From: an uncultured Pseudomonas sp.
GTDB taxonomy: Bacteria > Pseudomonadota > Gammaproteobacteria > Pseudomonadales > Pseudomonadaceae
Reading direction: 5' to 3'
DNA length: 64,000 nucleotides
Assembly: GCF_943846705.1 (NCBI RefSeq)
Contig: NZ_OX044366.1
Location: 2,232,001 to 2,296,000, forward strand
Each line of letters opens with the position of its first letter. Positions within the stretch are counted from its first letter, which is position 1. The position numbers and the translations under genes are program-made. Positions 48,601 to 56,214 of the stretch are shown piece after piece. The notes under the pieces are model-generated. The model did not search any database. It was not told the DNA's origin and was given only the letters and a program-made list of their open reading frames with translations.

Positions 48601-49575
48601 CCGGTCTTCACAGGCCAGCGCCGTCTGCTGCAGCGCCAGTGGGCGCAGACCAGCTATCAGATCCAGCGCTTGCGCGATAACGTTGAGTGCGCTGAGCAAG
48701 AGTTCGAAGGCTTGCTGGAAGAAGACAACCCCGGCCTGACGGTCAAGCTTGGCTTCGACGTCAATCAGGACATCAGTGCGCCGTATATCCGCAAGGGCGT
48801 ACGCCCGCAGATCGCCGTGCTGCGTGAGCAGGGCGTCAATGGTCAGGTGGAAATGGCGGCGGCTTTCGACCGCGCCGGCTTCAATGCCGTCGATGTGCAC
48901 ATGAGCGACATCCTTAACGGAAGCGTCAGCCTGGAGGCGTTCAAGGGTCTGGTCGCCTGCGGCGGCTTCTCCTACGGTGACGTGCTCGGTGCCGGCGAAG
49001 GCTGGGCCAAATCGATCCTGTTTAACAGCCGTGCGCGTGATGGCTTCCAGGCCTTCTTCGAGCGTAAGGACAGCTTCAGCCTGGGCGTGTGCAACGGCTG
49101 CCAGATGATGAGCAACCTGCATGAACTGATCCCCGGCACCGAGTTCTGGCCGCACTTTGTGCGCAACCGCTCGGAGCAGTTCGAGGCGCGCGTGGCCATG
49201 GTGCAGGTGCAGGAGTCGGCCTCGATCTTCCTGCAAGGTATGGCCGGTTCGCGCATGCCGATCGCCATCGCCCACGGTGAAGGTCATGCCGAGTTCGAGA
49301 ACGAAGAAGCCCTGCTCGAAGCCGACTTGTCCGGTTGCGTGGCCATGCGCTTTATCGACAACCACGGCAAGGTCACCGAAACCTACCCGGCCAACCCCAA
49401 CGGTTCGCCGCGCGGGATTACCGGCCTGACCAGTCGCGATGGCCGCGTGACCATCATGATGCCGCACCCGGAGCGGGTGTTCCGCGCCGTGCAGAACTCC
49501 TGGAAGCCGGATGACTGGCAGGAAGATGCCGGCTGGCTGCGCATGTTCCGCAACGCCCGCGTGTGGGTGGATTGA
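45679..49575 (+). CDS. purL: Phosphoribosylformylglycinamidine synthase
   Basis: PurL makes FGAM from FGAR with ATP and glutamine in purine synthesis. The single 1298-residue chain is the large form: N-terminal domain (MLILRGAPALSAFRHGKLL), synthetase halves with ANSEHCRHKIFNA, METHNHPTAIAPFPGAATG and PVGKDSMSMKTQW, and a C-terminal glutaminase with the Cys in LGVCNGCQMMSNL and PHPERVFR. The ATG at 45679 is the family start; the frame is open back into the mltF promoter region. Confidence 0.98.
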   Translation: MLILRGAPALSAFRHGKLLAQLTSKVPAVTGLYAEFAHFAEVTGALSADEEQVLARLLKYGPSVPVQEPSGRLFLSIPRFGTISPWSSKASDIARNCGLAKIQRIERGLAYYVSGELNAAEAQQVADLLHDRMTQLVLDNLEGAAALFSHAQPKPLTAVDILGGGRAALEQANVDLGLALAEDEIDYLVNAFVGLGRNPHDIELMMFAQANSEHCRHKIFNASWDIDGQSQEKSLFGMIKNTYQMHSEGVLSAYKDNASVIVGNVAGRFFPDPETRQYGAVQEPVHILMKVETHNHPTAIAPFPGAATGSGGEIRDEGATGRGAKPKAGLTGFTVSNLQIPGFEQPWEVPYGKPERIVTALDIMIEGPLGGAAFNNEFGRPALTGYFRTFEQAIQTPRGEEVRGYHKPIMLAGGMGNIRAEHVQKGEITVGAKLIVLGGPAMLIGLGGGAASSMATGTSSADLDFASVQRENPEMERRCQEVIDRCWQLGEHNPIAFIHDVGAGGLSNAFPELVNDGGRGGRFELRNVPNDEPGMAPHEIWSNESQERYVMAVDAANFERFKAICERERCPFAVVGEATEEAHLTVTDSHFGNNAVDMPLNVLLGKAPRMHRSATRESELGDDFDASKLAIDEAVTRVLHHPAVASKSFLITIGDRSITGLVARDQMVGPWQVPVADCAVTATSFDVYTGEAMAMGERTPLALLDAAASGRMAIGETLTNLAASRINAISDIKLSANWMSAAGHPGEDARLYDTVKAVGMELCPELGITIPVGKDSMSMKTQWRDEDADKSVTSPLSLVVTGFAPVSDIRKTLTPQLRMDKGETDLILIDLGRGQNRLGASILTQVYSKLGSQAPDVDDAEDLKAFFAVIQGLNADGHILAYHDRSDGGLLVTVLEMAFAGHCGLNLFLDALADGKPELAAVLFNEELGAVIQVHQDATPQVLAQFSAAGLGDCVAVIGQPVNSDDVAISFNGQPVFTGQRRLLQRQWAQTSYQIQRLRDNVECAEQEFEGLLEEDNPGLTVKLGFDVNQDISAPYIRKGVRPQIAVLREQGVNGQVEMAAAFDRAGFNAVDVHMSDILNGSVSLEAFKGLVACGGFSYGDVLGAGEGWAKSILFNSRARDGFQAFFERKDSFSLGVCNGCQMMSNLHELIPGTEFWPHFVRNRSEQFEARVAMVQVQESASIFLQGMAGSRMPIAIAHGEGHAEFENEEALLEADLSGCVAMRFIDNHGKVTETYPANPNGSPRGITGLTSRDGRVTIMMPHPERVFRAVQNSWKPDDWQEDAGWLRMFRNARVWVD

Positions 49576-49593
49576 TCAAGGCGGCGCGGGCTG

Positions 49594-49851
49594 ATGGATA
49601 AGCCCGCGCCGATCTTGCCTGAGGTGCGCCAGGTCAAGCCTGGCGATACCTTGCTGCTGTGCCGCTGCGGGCGTTCGTCCCAGCTTCCCGATTGTGTTTC
49701 TGCCTGTGCTGATGTGCTTGAGCTACTGCCTGAGCGCGAGCAATTTCTATTGCTTTGCCGTTGCGGTTTGTCGCAGCGTCTACCTTACTGTGATGGTCGC
49801 CATAATTTGCCGGTCAGTGGGCCAACGGCTCGTTGGCGGCGATTTTGGTGA
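49594..49851 (+). CDS. CDGSH-type iron-sulfur protein with one altered motif
   Basis: The 85-residue protein holds two CDGSH-like motifs. The second (residues 55-70, CRCGLSQRLPYCDGRH) fits the consensus C-x-C-x2-S-x3-P-x-C-D-G-x-H. The first (residues 23-38, CRCGRSSQLPDCVSAC) keeps three Cys but has Cys38 where the His ligand is expected. CDGSH proteins hold redox-active [2Fe-2S] clusters. The gene is 18 bp after purL on the same strand. No strong ribosome site is seen, so coupling to purL is possible. Confidence 0.75.
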   Translation: MDKPAPILPEVRQVKPGDTLLLCRCGRSSQLPDCVSACADVLELLPEREQFLLLCRCGLSQRLPYCDGRHNLPVSGPTARWRRFW

Positions 49852-50023
49852 GGTTTATGACCTGCGCCGGGTTGTGTGAGTTGGCCTAATGCGTTGAACA
49901 CCCAGCAAATGCCTGGGGCATGCGGTGGGTCATGACCTGTGCCCGTGCCCTGTGAGGCAAAGTGCCAGTATCCTGTGGCATGATTGCGGCGTGTTTTTAT
50001 CAGTCTTGCCGGCGGAGACTTCG

Positions 50024-50341
50024 ATGTACAAGCTGTGTTTTTATGTACCTGAAACTCATCTGGATAGCGTCAAGAACGCGGTGTTCAGCGCTGGCGGCGG
50101 ACGTATTGGTCGCTATGATCAGTGCTGCTGGCAGGTGCTGGGGCAGGGCCAGTTCCGCGCTCTGGAGGGCAGCCAGCCGTTTCTTGGCCAGCGTGGAGGG
50201 GTCGAGCAGGTGGCGGAGTGGAAGGTCGAGATGGTGGTGGCCGACGAACTGATCCATGACGCGGTCAAGGCCATGAAGCAGCAACATCCCTATGAGACGC
50301 CAGCCTTTGAGGTGTGGCGGCTGTCGGATATCCAGTTTTAA
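50024..50341 (+). CDS. YqfO/NIF3-insert-like protein, stand-alone
   Basis: The 105-residue protein matches the domain inserted in bacterial NIF3/YqfO proteins, a CutA- or PII-like fold: YKLCFYVPETHLDSVKNAVF, GAGGGRIGRYDQCCW-type sequence, and HPYETPAFEVWRL at the end. Stand-alone copies are common in pseudomonads and have no clear function. The ATG at 50024 has GGCGGAG upstream; the open extension to 49925 looks non-coding. Confidence 0.85.
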   Translation: MYKLCFYVPETHLDSVKNAVFSAGGGRIGRYDQCCWQVLGQGQFRALEGSQPFLGQRGGVEQVAEWKVEMVVADELIHDAVKAMKQQHPYETPAFEVWRLSDIQF

Positions 50342-50352
50342 ACGTCAGCGAC

Positions 50353-50381
50353 AAAAAAGGCACCGCTAAGGTGCCTTTTTT
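50353..50381. terminator. Bidirectional terminator
   Basis: AAAAAAGGCACC (50353-50364) and GGTGCCTTTTTT (50370-50381) form a 12-bp stem with a 5-base loop. It serves both the YqfO-like gene and the convergent L,D-transpeptidase gene. Confidence 0.85.
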
Positions 50382-50409
50382 ATGTGTGCGGTTTATCGCT
50401 GTGGCGGGT

Positions 50410-50913
50410 TTACGGTCTGATTTCGATCAACGTGCCGTCCTTGACCAGGCTCCAGATCTCGCGCATATCGGCGTTCTTCATGGCAATACAGCCTTCGGTC
50501 CAGTCCAGGGTGTGGAAGAACCATTCGGGGTATTCCTCATCCAGTGGCGTGCCGTGGATCATGATCATGCCGCCTGGCGATACGCCCTGGGCTCGCGCCT
50601 GCGCTTGGTCGCGGGCGTTGGGGTAGGAGATGTGCATGGACAGGTTGTATTTGTCGCTGGTCTTGCGCCAGTCGATCCAATAAAACCCTTCAGGGGTGCG
50701 CAGGTCGCCTTCGCGTTGTTTGGCGCCGTCAGGTTTTTTACCCAGTGACATGCGATAGGACTTGAGGGTATCGCCACGGCTGATCAGGTGCAGAGTGCGT
50801 TCAGACTTAACCACCAGCACCTTGTCGACGGTCTTGCCGTCAGGCATTGGGGCAGTGCTGGCGTGGCCGGTTAGGGCGACGCTCAGGCAGAGTAGGGCGA
50901 ACAACCAGCGCAT
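50410..50913 (-). CDS. L,D-transpeptidase family protein, exported
   Basis: The 167-residue protein has a signal peptide (WLFALLCLSVALTGHAS) and the YkuD catalytic motif with His in MIMIHGTPLDEE and the nucleophile Cys in DWTEGCIAMKN. These enzymes form 3-3 peptidoglycan cross-links or attach proteins to the wall; which one is not clear. The ATG at 50913 has a ribosome-like GGAAA upstream, while the one at 50925 does not. Confidence 0.88.
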   Translation of the reverse strand: MRWLFALLCLSVALTGHASTAPMPDGKTVDKVLVVKSERTLHLISRGDTLKSYRMSLGKKPDGAKQREGDLRTPEGFYWIDWRKTSDKYNLSMHISYPNARDQAQARAQGVSPGGMIMIHGTPLDEEYPEWFFHTLDWTEGCIAMKNADMREIWSLVKDGTLIEIRP

Positions 50914-50928
50914 GGTAATTTCCATCGA

Positions 50929-51486
50929 TCAAAGGGCTTTTTTGTAATGCGCGCGCAAGGCTTCGAGCGGCTCGTTGCGGACCGGGTAGTGCTGCTCGCG
51001 GCGGTCGGCGAAGTAGCATTCTAAGGTACGTCCGATGGTCGGGAAAGCCAGCTCTGACCAGGGGATGTCGTGTTCGTGAAAAAGCGCAACCTCGAGGCTT
51101 TCCTCGCCGGGGGCAAAGTCCAGGTCGACCAGCTCGGCGCGAAACAGCATATACACCTGATTGATGTGTGGCAGGTCAAACAGGGTATAGAGATTGAGGC
51201 TGCGCACGCGGGCACAGGCTTCCTCATGGGTTTCTCGGGCGGCGGCCTGTTCGAGGGTTTCGCCATTCTCCATAAAGCCGGCCGGCAGGGTCCAGTAGCT
51301 GCGCCGTGGCTCGATGGCGCGGCGGCACAGCAACACTTGCTCGCCCCATATCGGCAGGCAGCCGGCGATGATGCGCGGGTTCTGGTAATGCACGGTCTGG
51401 CATTGCGCGCAGACGTGGCGCAAGCGGTTGTCACCCGACGGGATGATGTGACTGGTCGGCCCGCCACAGTTGCTACAGAACTTCAT
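50929..51486 (-). CDS. Nudix hydrolase with an N-terminal zinc ribbon
   Basis: The 185-residue protein starts MKFCSNCGG and has a second pair CAQCQTVHYQNP, a four-Cys zinc ribbon as in NudC-like enzymes. The Nudix box is GFMENGETLEQAAARETHEE followed by ACARV. Substrate is not known; NADH or ADP-ribose-like nucleotides are the usual guess. The start at 51486 puts the zinc ribbon at the N-terminus. It is divergent from the next Nudix gene. Confidence 0.88.
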   Translation of the reverse strand: MKFCSNCGGPTSHIIPSGDNRLRHVCAQCQTVHYQNPRIIAGCLPIWGEQVLLCRRAIEPRRSYWTLPAGFMENGETLEQAAARETHEEACARVRSLNLYTLFDLPHINQVYMLFRAELVDLDFAPGEESLEVALFHEHDIPWSELAFPTIGRTLECYFADRREQHYPVRNEPLEALRAHYKKAL

Positions 51487-51656
51487 GCCAGATCCTCGTT
51501 GCCTATGGTCTATATTGGCGTGCGTGATGGGTACTCGGCAAGCGGCGAGAGCAGCCTTATCGAGCGCCTGAATGATGCCGGTCGGTGGCGCGGGGCTTGG
51601 GCCGTGCGCCGCTTTCGTGCCATCATCGAAGGCAGAATAAAACACCGAGAATCCCC

Positions 51657-52262
51657 ATGCTGGACGAGTTGCTCCTTCGCGTGCGTGGCTATAGCCCGCA
51701 GAGCATGCAGATCGACACACACTATCCTGAGGCCGCCGTACTGGTGCCGATCACTCGCAGTGACGAGCCGGAAGTGGTGCTGACCTTACGCGCCAGTGGC
51801 CTCTCCACTCACAGTGGCGAAGTGGCGTTTCCCGGTGGGCGGCGTGACCCGGAAGATGCCGATCTGATTCAAACCGCCTTGCGCGAAGCGGAGGAGGAGA
51901 TCGGCTTGCCGCCTGGGTTGGTGGAGATTGTTGGGCCGCTCAGCGCCTTGGTCTCGCGCCACGGCATCCAGGTCACGCCCTATGTCGGGCTGGTGCCGGA
52001 CTTTGTCGAGTATCAGCCGAATGACGCCGAGATCGCCGCCGTGTTTGCCGTGCCGCTGGCATTTTTTCGCGATGATCCACGGGAAACCACCCACCGTATC
52101 GATTACCTCGGGCGCAGCTGGTACGTGCCGAGTTACCGCTATGGCGAATATAAAATATGGGGGCTGACGGCGATCATGCTGATCGAGTTGGTCAACCTGG
52201 TGTTCGACGATGTGCATATCGATATGCGCCAGCCGCCCGAGCACTTCATCAAGCTCACATGA
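51657..52262 (+). CDS. Nudix CoA diphosphatase-like hydrolase
   Basis: The 201-residue protein has the CoA-pyrophosphatase mark LRASGLSTHSGEVAFPGG just before the Nudix box (GGRRDPEDADLIQTALREA, then EEEIGL). This fits the NudL/YeaB group that cleaves CoA and acyl-CoA to phosphopantetheine and 3',5'-ADP. It is 21 bp upstream of the gamma-carbonic anhydrase gene. Confidence 0.88.
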   Translation: MLDELLLRVRGYSPQSMQIDTHYPEAAVLVPITRSDEPEVVLTLRASGLSTHSGEVAFPGGRRDPEDADLIQTALREAEEEIGLPPGLVEIVGPLSALVSRHGIQVTPYVGLVPDFVEYQPNDAEIAAVFAVPLAFFRDDPRETTHRIDYLGRSWYVPSYRYGEYKIWGLTAIMLIELVNLVFDDVHIDMRQPPEHFIKLT

Positions 52263-52283
52263 CTGTGGGATGAGGAATAACGC

Positions 52284-52808
52284 ATGAAATACCGTCTGGG
52301 CCAGTCCCACGTAGAAACCCATAGCGAAAGCTGGGTTGCGCCCAATGCCACCCTGGTCGGCAAAGTCAAGTTGGACGCGGGGGCGAGCGTCTGGTTTAAC
52401 GCCGTGTTGCGCGGTGACAACGAGTTGATTCATATCGGCGAGAACAGCAACGTCCAAGACGGCACGGTGATGCATACCGATATGGGCTTCCCGCTGAGTA
52501 TCGGCAAGGGCGTGACCATTGGTCACAATGCCATGCTGCACGGTTGCAGCGTGGGTGATTACAGCCTGATAGGCATCAATGCCGTGGTGCTCAACGGCGC
52601 TAAAATCGGCAAGCACTGCATCATCGGCGCCAATAGCCTAATTGGTGAAGGCAAGGAGATTCCGGATGGCTCACTGGTCATGGGTTCGCCGGGAAAGGTG
52701 GTGCGTGAGCTGACCGAAGCGCAAAAGAAAATGCTTGAAGCCAGCGCGGCGCACTATGTGCACAATGCCCAGCGCTATGCGCGCGAGCTGTCAGTGCAGG
52801 ACGATTGA
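52284..52808 (+). CDS. Gamma-carbonic anhydrase family protein
   Basis: The 174-residue protein is a left-handed beta-helix with hexapeptide repeats (APNATLVGKVKLDAGASVW, NVQDGTVMHTD, GVTIGHNAMLHGC) and zinc His residues at HTD and GHNAMLHG. This is the YrdA/CaiE-like group, and many members show no carbonic anhydrase activity. The stop overlaps the next gene (TGATG). Confidence 0.9.
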   Translation: MKYRLGQSHVETHSESWVAPNATLVGKVKLDAGASVWFNAVLRGDNELIHIGENSNVQDGTVMHTDMGFPLSIGKGVTIGHNAMLHGCSVGDYSLIGINAVVLNGAKIGKHCIIGANSLIGEGKEIPDGSLVMGSPGKVVRELTEAQKKMLEASAAHYVHNAQRYARELSVQDD

Positions 52809-52996
52809 TGCAACAGGAGCGCCCGGTTGCGTCACCTTGCGTGCATGTCTGTGCGCTGGATGATCAGGATATCTGTATCGGCTGCCAGCGCTCGGTAGGC
52901 GAAATCACCCGCTGGGGCCTAATGGACAATGCTGAGCGCCGCCAGGTGCTGCAGTTTTGTCATGCGCGCGCTAAAGCCCAAGGCATCTTGTTATAA
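52808..52996 (+). CDS. DUF1289 small Cys protein
   Basis: The 62-residue protein shows the DUF1289 pattern: SPCVHVCALDDQDICIGCQR (four Cys in a likely metal site) and EITRWGLMDNAERRQVL. It overlaps the carbonic anhydrase-like gene by 1 bp. Function unknown. Confidence 0.88.
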   Translation: MQQERPVASPCVHVCALDDQDICIGCQRSVGEITRWGLMDNAERRQVLQFCHARAKAQGILL

Positions 52997-53030
52997 CCGC
53001 GCGTTAAATCTATTCGTTTGAGGAACCCGC

Positions 53031-54212
53031 ATGCCCCGTATCGGAACCCCTTTGTCGCCGAGCGCGACCCGTGTGCTGTTGTGCGGCTCTGGTGAGCTGG
53101 GTAAGGAAATGGCGATTGAGTTGCAACGCCTGGGCGTTGAGGTGATTGCCGTAGATCGTTACGCCAATGCGCCGGCCATGCAGGTGGCGCACCGCAGTCA
53201 TGTGATCGACATGCTTGACGGTGGCGCGTTGCGAGCCGTGATCGAATTGGAACAGCCGCATTACATCGTCCCGGAAATTGAAGCCATCGCCACCGCGACC
53301 CTGGTTGAGCTGGAGAATGAAGGCTTTACCGTGATCCCCAGTGCCCGCGCCGCGCAGCTGACCATGAACCGTGAAGGCATTCGCCGGCTGGCCGCCGAAG
53401 AGCTGGGGCTGCCGACCTCGCCTTATCAATTCGCCGACTCATTCGAGCAGTGTCAGGCCGCGGTCGAGGCTATCGGCTTCCCTTGTCTGATCAAGCCGAT
53501 CATGAGCTCGTCCGGCAAGGGGCAGTCCGTGCTGAAGGGTATCGATGACCTGCAAAGCGCTTGGGATTACGCCCAGGCCGGTGGCCGGGCCGGCAAGGGG
53601 CGCGTGATCGTTGAAGGCTTTATCGACTTCGATTACGAGATCGCTTTGCTCACCGTGCGCCATGCCGGTGGCACCACCTTCTGTGCGCCGGTCGGCCATC
53701 GTCAGGTCAAGGGTGACTACCAGGAGTCCTGGCAGCCACAGCCGATGAGCCCAAAGGCCCAGGCAGAAGCTGAGCGTATTGCGTTAGCTGTCACCGGGTC
53801 GTTGGGTGGGCGTGGCTTGTTTGGCGTCGAACTGTTCGTCAAAGGCGATCAGGTGTGGTTCTGCGAGATTTCGCCGCGCCCGCACGACACTGGTCTGGTC
53901 ACCCTGATTTCCCAAGATCTATCTGAGTTTGCCCTGCATGCGCGGGCTATTCTCGGTTTGCCGGTTCCGGCAATTCGCCAGCTCGGTGCGTCGGCGTCTG
54001 CGGTGATATTGGTCGAGGGTGAGTCGCAACAGGTCAGTTTCGGCAATTTGGCGGCCGCTCTGGTCGAGCCGGATACCGCTCTGCGCCTATTCGGCAAGCC
54101 GCAAGTCAGTGGTCAGCGGCGTATGGGGGTGGCGTTGGCGCGTGATGAGTCATTGCAGGCGGCGCGAGCCAAGGCCACGCGTGCGGCGCAGGCGGTCAAG
54201 GTCGAGTTGTGA
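53031..54212 (+). CDS. purT: Formate-dependent GAR transformylase
   Basis: PurT formylates GAR with formate and ATP, the alternative third step of purine synthesis. This 393-residue ATP-grasp protein shows RVLLCGSGELGKEMAIELQR, KPIMSSSGKGQSVLKG, and GLFGVELFVKGDQVWFCEIS with RPHDTGLVTL after it. GAGGA stands 7 bases before the ATG. The end overlaps a GTG start of the next gene by 4 bp. Confidence 0.97.
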   Translation: MPRIGTPLSPSATRVLLCGSGELGKEMAIELQRLGVEVIAVDRYANAPAMQVAHRSHVIDMLDGGALRAVIELEQPHYIVPEIEAIATATLVELENEGFTVIPSARAAQLTMNREGIRRLAAEELGLPTSPYQFADSFEQCQAAVEAIGFPCLIKPIMSSSGKGQSVLKGIDDLQSAWDYAQAGGRAGKGRVIVEGFIDFDYEIALLTVRHAGGTTFCAPVGHRQVKGDYQESWQPQPMSPKAQAEAERIALAVTGSLGGRGLFGVELFVKGDQVWFCEISPRPHDTGLVTLISQDLSEFALHARAILGLPVPAIRQLGASASAVILVEGESQQVSFGNLAAALVEPDTALRLFGKPQVSGQRRMGVALARDESLQAARAKATRAAQAVKVEL

Positions 54213-54949
54213 GTGCCTGGCGCGCCAGTGCGTGGTGGCTAGGCTTTACGCTGCTGGTGCCGGTAGCGCTGCCGCTGGCTGTGTATACGCGGCGTAAAGC
54301 GCTGCGTTTGCCGCCGGCGGCCGGCTTGTTGTACGGGGTGGCCGGCGAGGATTTGCCAGGTGAGCCGTTGCGCCTGTTGGTACTGGGCGAGTCAACCGTG
54401 GTCGGCGTGGGTGTGGGGCAGTTGCACGCGGCGCTGGTCGGGCAACTGGCGGCAGCGTTGGCGGTGCGTTACGGCCGGCCGGTGGCCTGGCGTGCATGTG
54501 GCGAGAATGGGATTACCGCTGCGCAGGCGCGCGAACGGTTGTTGCCGCAGGTGCTTGAGCAGCCCTTTGATCTGGCGCTGCTGGTGTTTGGCGTTAACGA
54601 CACCACGCGCTTGACCTCGCTGTCGCGCTGGGAGGCTGCGCTCGGCGGCATGGCCGAAGCGTTGGCGGCGCGTGGTGCTCGGGTGGCCTTTAGCAGTGTG
54701 CCGCCGCTGCAGCATTTTACCGCGCTGCCCTGGTTATTGCGGCGCTTGCTCGGCCTGCGCGCGGGCTTGTTGGATGTGCGCTTGGGTGAGTTGGCGGCGT
54801 GCCTGGGTGTGGGGTATCACGCGGTTGAGCTGGAGTTTTCCCCAGAGTACCTGGCGCGTGATGGTTATCACCCGTCAGGCCTGGGGTATCGCGTATGGGC
54901 GCAGGGGCTGGCCGTCAGCCTTGCGCCGGCGGCTCAGTGTGCGTCTTAG
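54209..54949 (+). CDS. SGNH-type hydrolase/esterase
   Basis: The 246-residue protein has an N-terminal hydrophobic stretch (WWLGFTLLVPVALPLAVYT), then block I LRLLVLGESTVVGVGVG with the Ser, ENGITAAQARERL, block III LLVFGVNDTTRLTS and block V DGYHPSGLGY with Asp and His. This SGNH fold covers esterases and lipases; the substrate is unknown. The GTG start overlaps purT (GTGA). It converges with the CNNM gene, whose end overlaps it by 35 bp. Confidence 0.85.
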   Translation: MSAWRASAWWLGFTLLVPVALPLAVYTRRKALRLPPAAGLLYGVAGEDLPGEPLRLLVLGESTVVGVGVGQLHAALVGQLAAALAVRYGRPVAWRACGENGITAAQARERLLPQVLEQPFDLALLVFGVNDTTRLTSLSRWEAALGGMAEALAARGARVAFSSVPPLQHFTALPWLLRRLLGLRAGLLDVRLGELAACLGVGYHAVELEFSPEYLARDGYHPSGLGYRVWAQGLAVSLAPAAQCAS

Positions 54950-56204
54950 GCTTGGCTTGCCAGGCGCGTACGCTTTTTACCCGGTTCTCCGACGATTGCA
55001 AAATTTCCAGGCGATAAGGGCCAATCTTCAGGCAAACGGCGCTGTCTGGAATGCTTTCCAGCGCTTCGGTCACTAGGCCGTTGAGGGTTTTCGGGCCGTC
55101 GCAGGGTAGGTGCCAGTCCAGCGCCTTGTTGATTTCGCGGATATAGGCTGCGCCATCAATCACCTGAGTGCCGTCTTCTTGGGGGTGAATGTCCGGGCTG
55201 CGCAAGGTGTCCTGGTTGCTGAAGTCGCCAACGATTTCTTCGAGGAGGTCTTCCAGGGTCACGATGCCGATCACATCACCGTACTCATCGACGACGATGC
55301 CAATCCGGCGTTTCTGCTTTTGGAAGTTGATCAGCTGGGTCGACAGCGGCGTACCTTCCGGGACGAAGTACGGCTCATTACAGGCGGCCAGTAGCGCCTC
55401 TTTGCTCAGCTCGTTATGCGTCAGCAAGCGGGCAATCTGGCGCATATGCACGATGCCTTCGATCTGGTTGATGTCGGTGCGGAAGACCGGCAGGCGCGTG
55501 TGAGTGGTGTTGGTCAGCAGGCTGATGATGCTTTCGAGGTCGTCATCAAGGTTGATGCCGGTGACTTCGTTGCGCGGGATCATGATGTCATCCACCGTCA
55601 CGCGCTCAAGATCTAGAATGCCGAGCAGCATGTTTTGCCGGTTTTTTGGCATGCCGCTCGCGGACTCGCGCACCACGCTGCGCAGCTCTTCGGTGGAGAG
55701 GCTGTCGCTGGCGCGTTGCGAGGGGTCGATGCCAAACAAACGCAGCAGTCCGTTGCTGATCGTGCTGGTCGTCCAGACGACCGGGTAGAGCAGGCGCTGC
55801 AGCATCGCCAGTACGCGGCTGGCGGGGAAGGCCACCAGTTCCGGGCGCAGGGCGGCCAGGGTTTTCGGGGTGATTTCCCCAAAAATCAGCACCACAATGG
55901 TCAGGCCAGCAGTGGCAATGGCAATCCCGGCTTCGCCCCACATGTCCACGGCCAGTACGGTGGCGATGGAGGCGGCGAGAATGTTGACCACATTATTGCC
56001 AACCAAGATGGTGCCGAGCAGGCGATCAGGGCGACTGAGCAGGGCGGTCACGCGCCGAGCACCCTTGTGTCCTTCCTTGGCCATGTGCTTGAGGCGATAG
56101 CGGTTGAGGCTGAGCATGCCGGTCTCCGAACTGGAGAAGAAGGCCGAGCACAGAATCAGAAAAATCAGCAGCCCAAGCAGGTAGCTGGAGTGAAGGTCGT
56201 CCAC
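54915..56204 (-). CDS. CNNM/CorC-type transporter-associated protein with CBS domains
   Basis: The 429-residue protein has a CNNM membrane domain (LLGLLIFLILCSAFFSSSETG, GTILVGNNVVNILAA, VLIFGEITPKTLAAL), two CBS domains (about residues 200-320) and a C-terminal CorC/HlyC domain (LPCDGPKTLNGLVTEALESI). Such proteins are linked to magnesium or cobalt export. The GTG at 56204 matches the family N-terminus (DDLHSSYLLG), although no ribosome site is clear; the upstream extension to 56255 would overlap the next gene. It lies 10 bp after the YpjD-like gene. Confidence 0.88.
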   Translation of the reverse strand: MDDLHSSYLLGLLIFLILCSAFFSSSETGMLSLNRYRLKHMAKEGHKGARRVTALLSRPDRLLGTILVGNNVVNILAASIATVLAVDMWGEAGIAIATAGLTIVVLIFGEITPKTLAALRPELVAFPASRVLAMLQRLLYPVVWTTSTISNGLLRLFGIDPSQRASDSLSTEELRSVVRESASGMPKNRQNMLLGILDLERVTVDDIMIPRNEVTGINLDDDLESIISLLTNTTHTRLPVFRTDINQIEGIVHMRQIARLLTHNELSKEALLAACNEPYFVPEGTPLSTQLINFQKQKRRIGIVVDEYGDVIGIVTLEDLLEEIVGDFSNQDTLRSPDIHPQEDGTQVIDGAAYIREINKALDWHLPCDGPKTLNGLVTEALESIPDSAVCLKIGPYRLEILQSSENRVKSVRAWQAKPKTHTEPPAQG

Positions 56205-56214
56205 GGAAGGGGTC

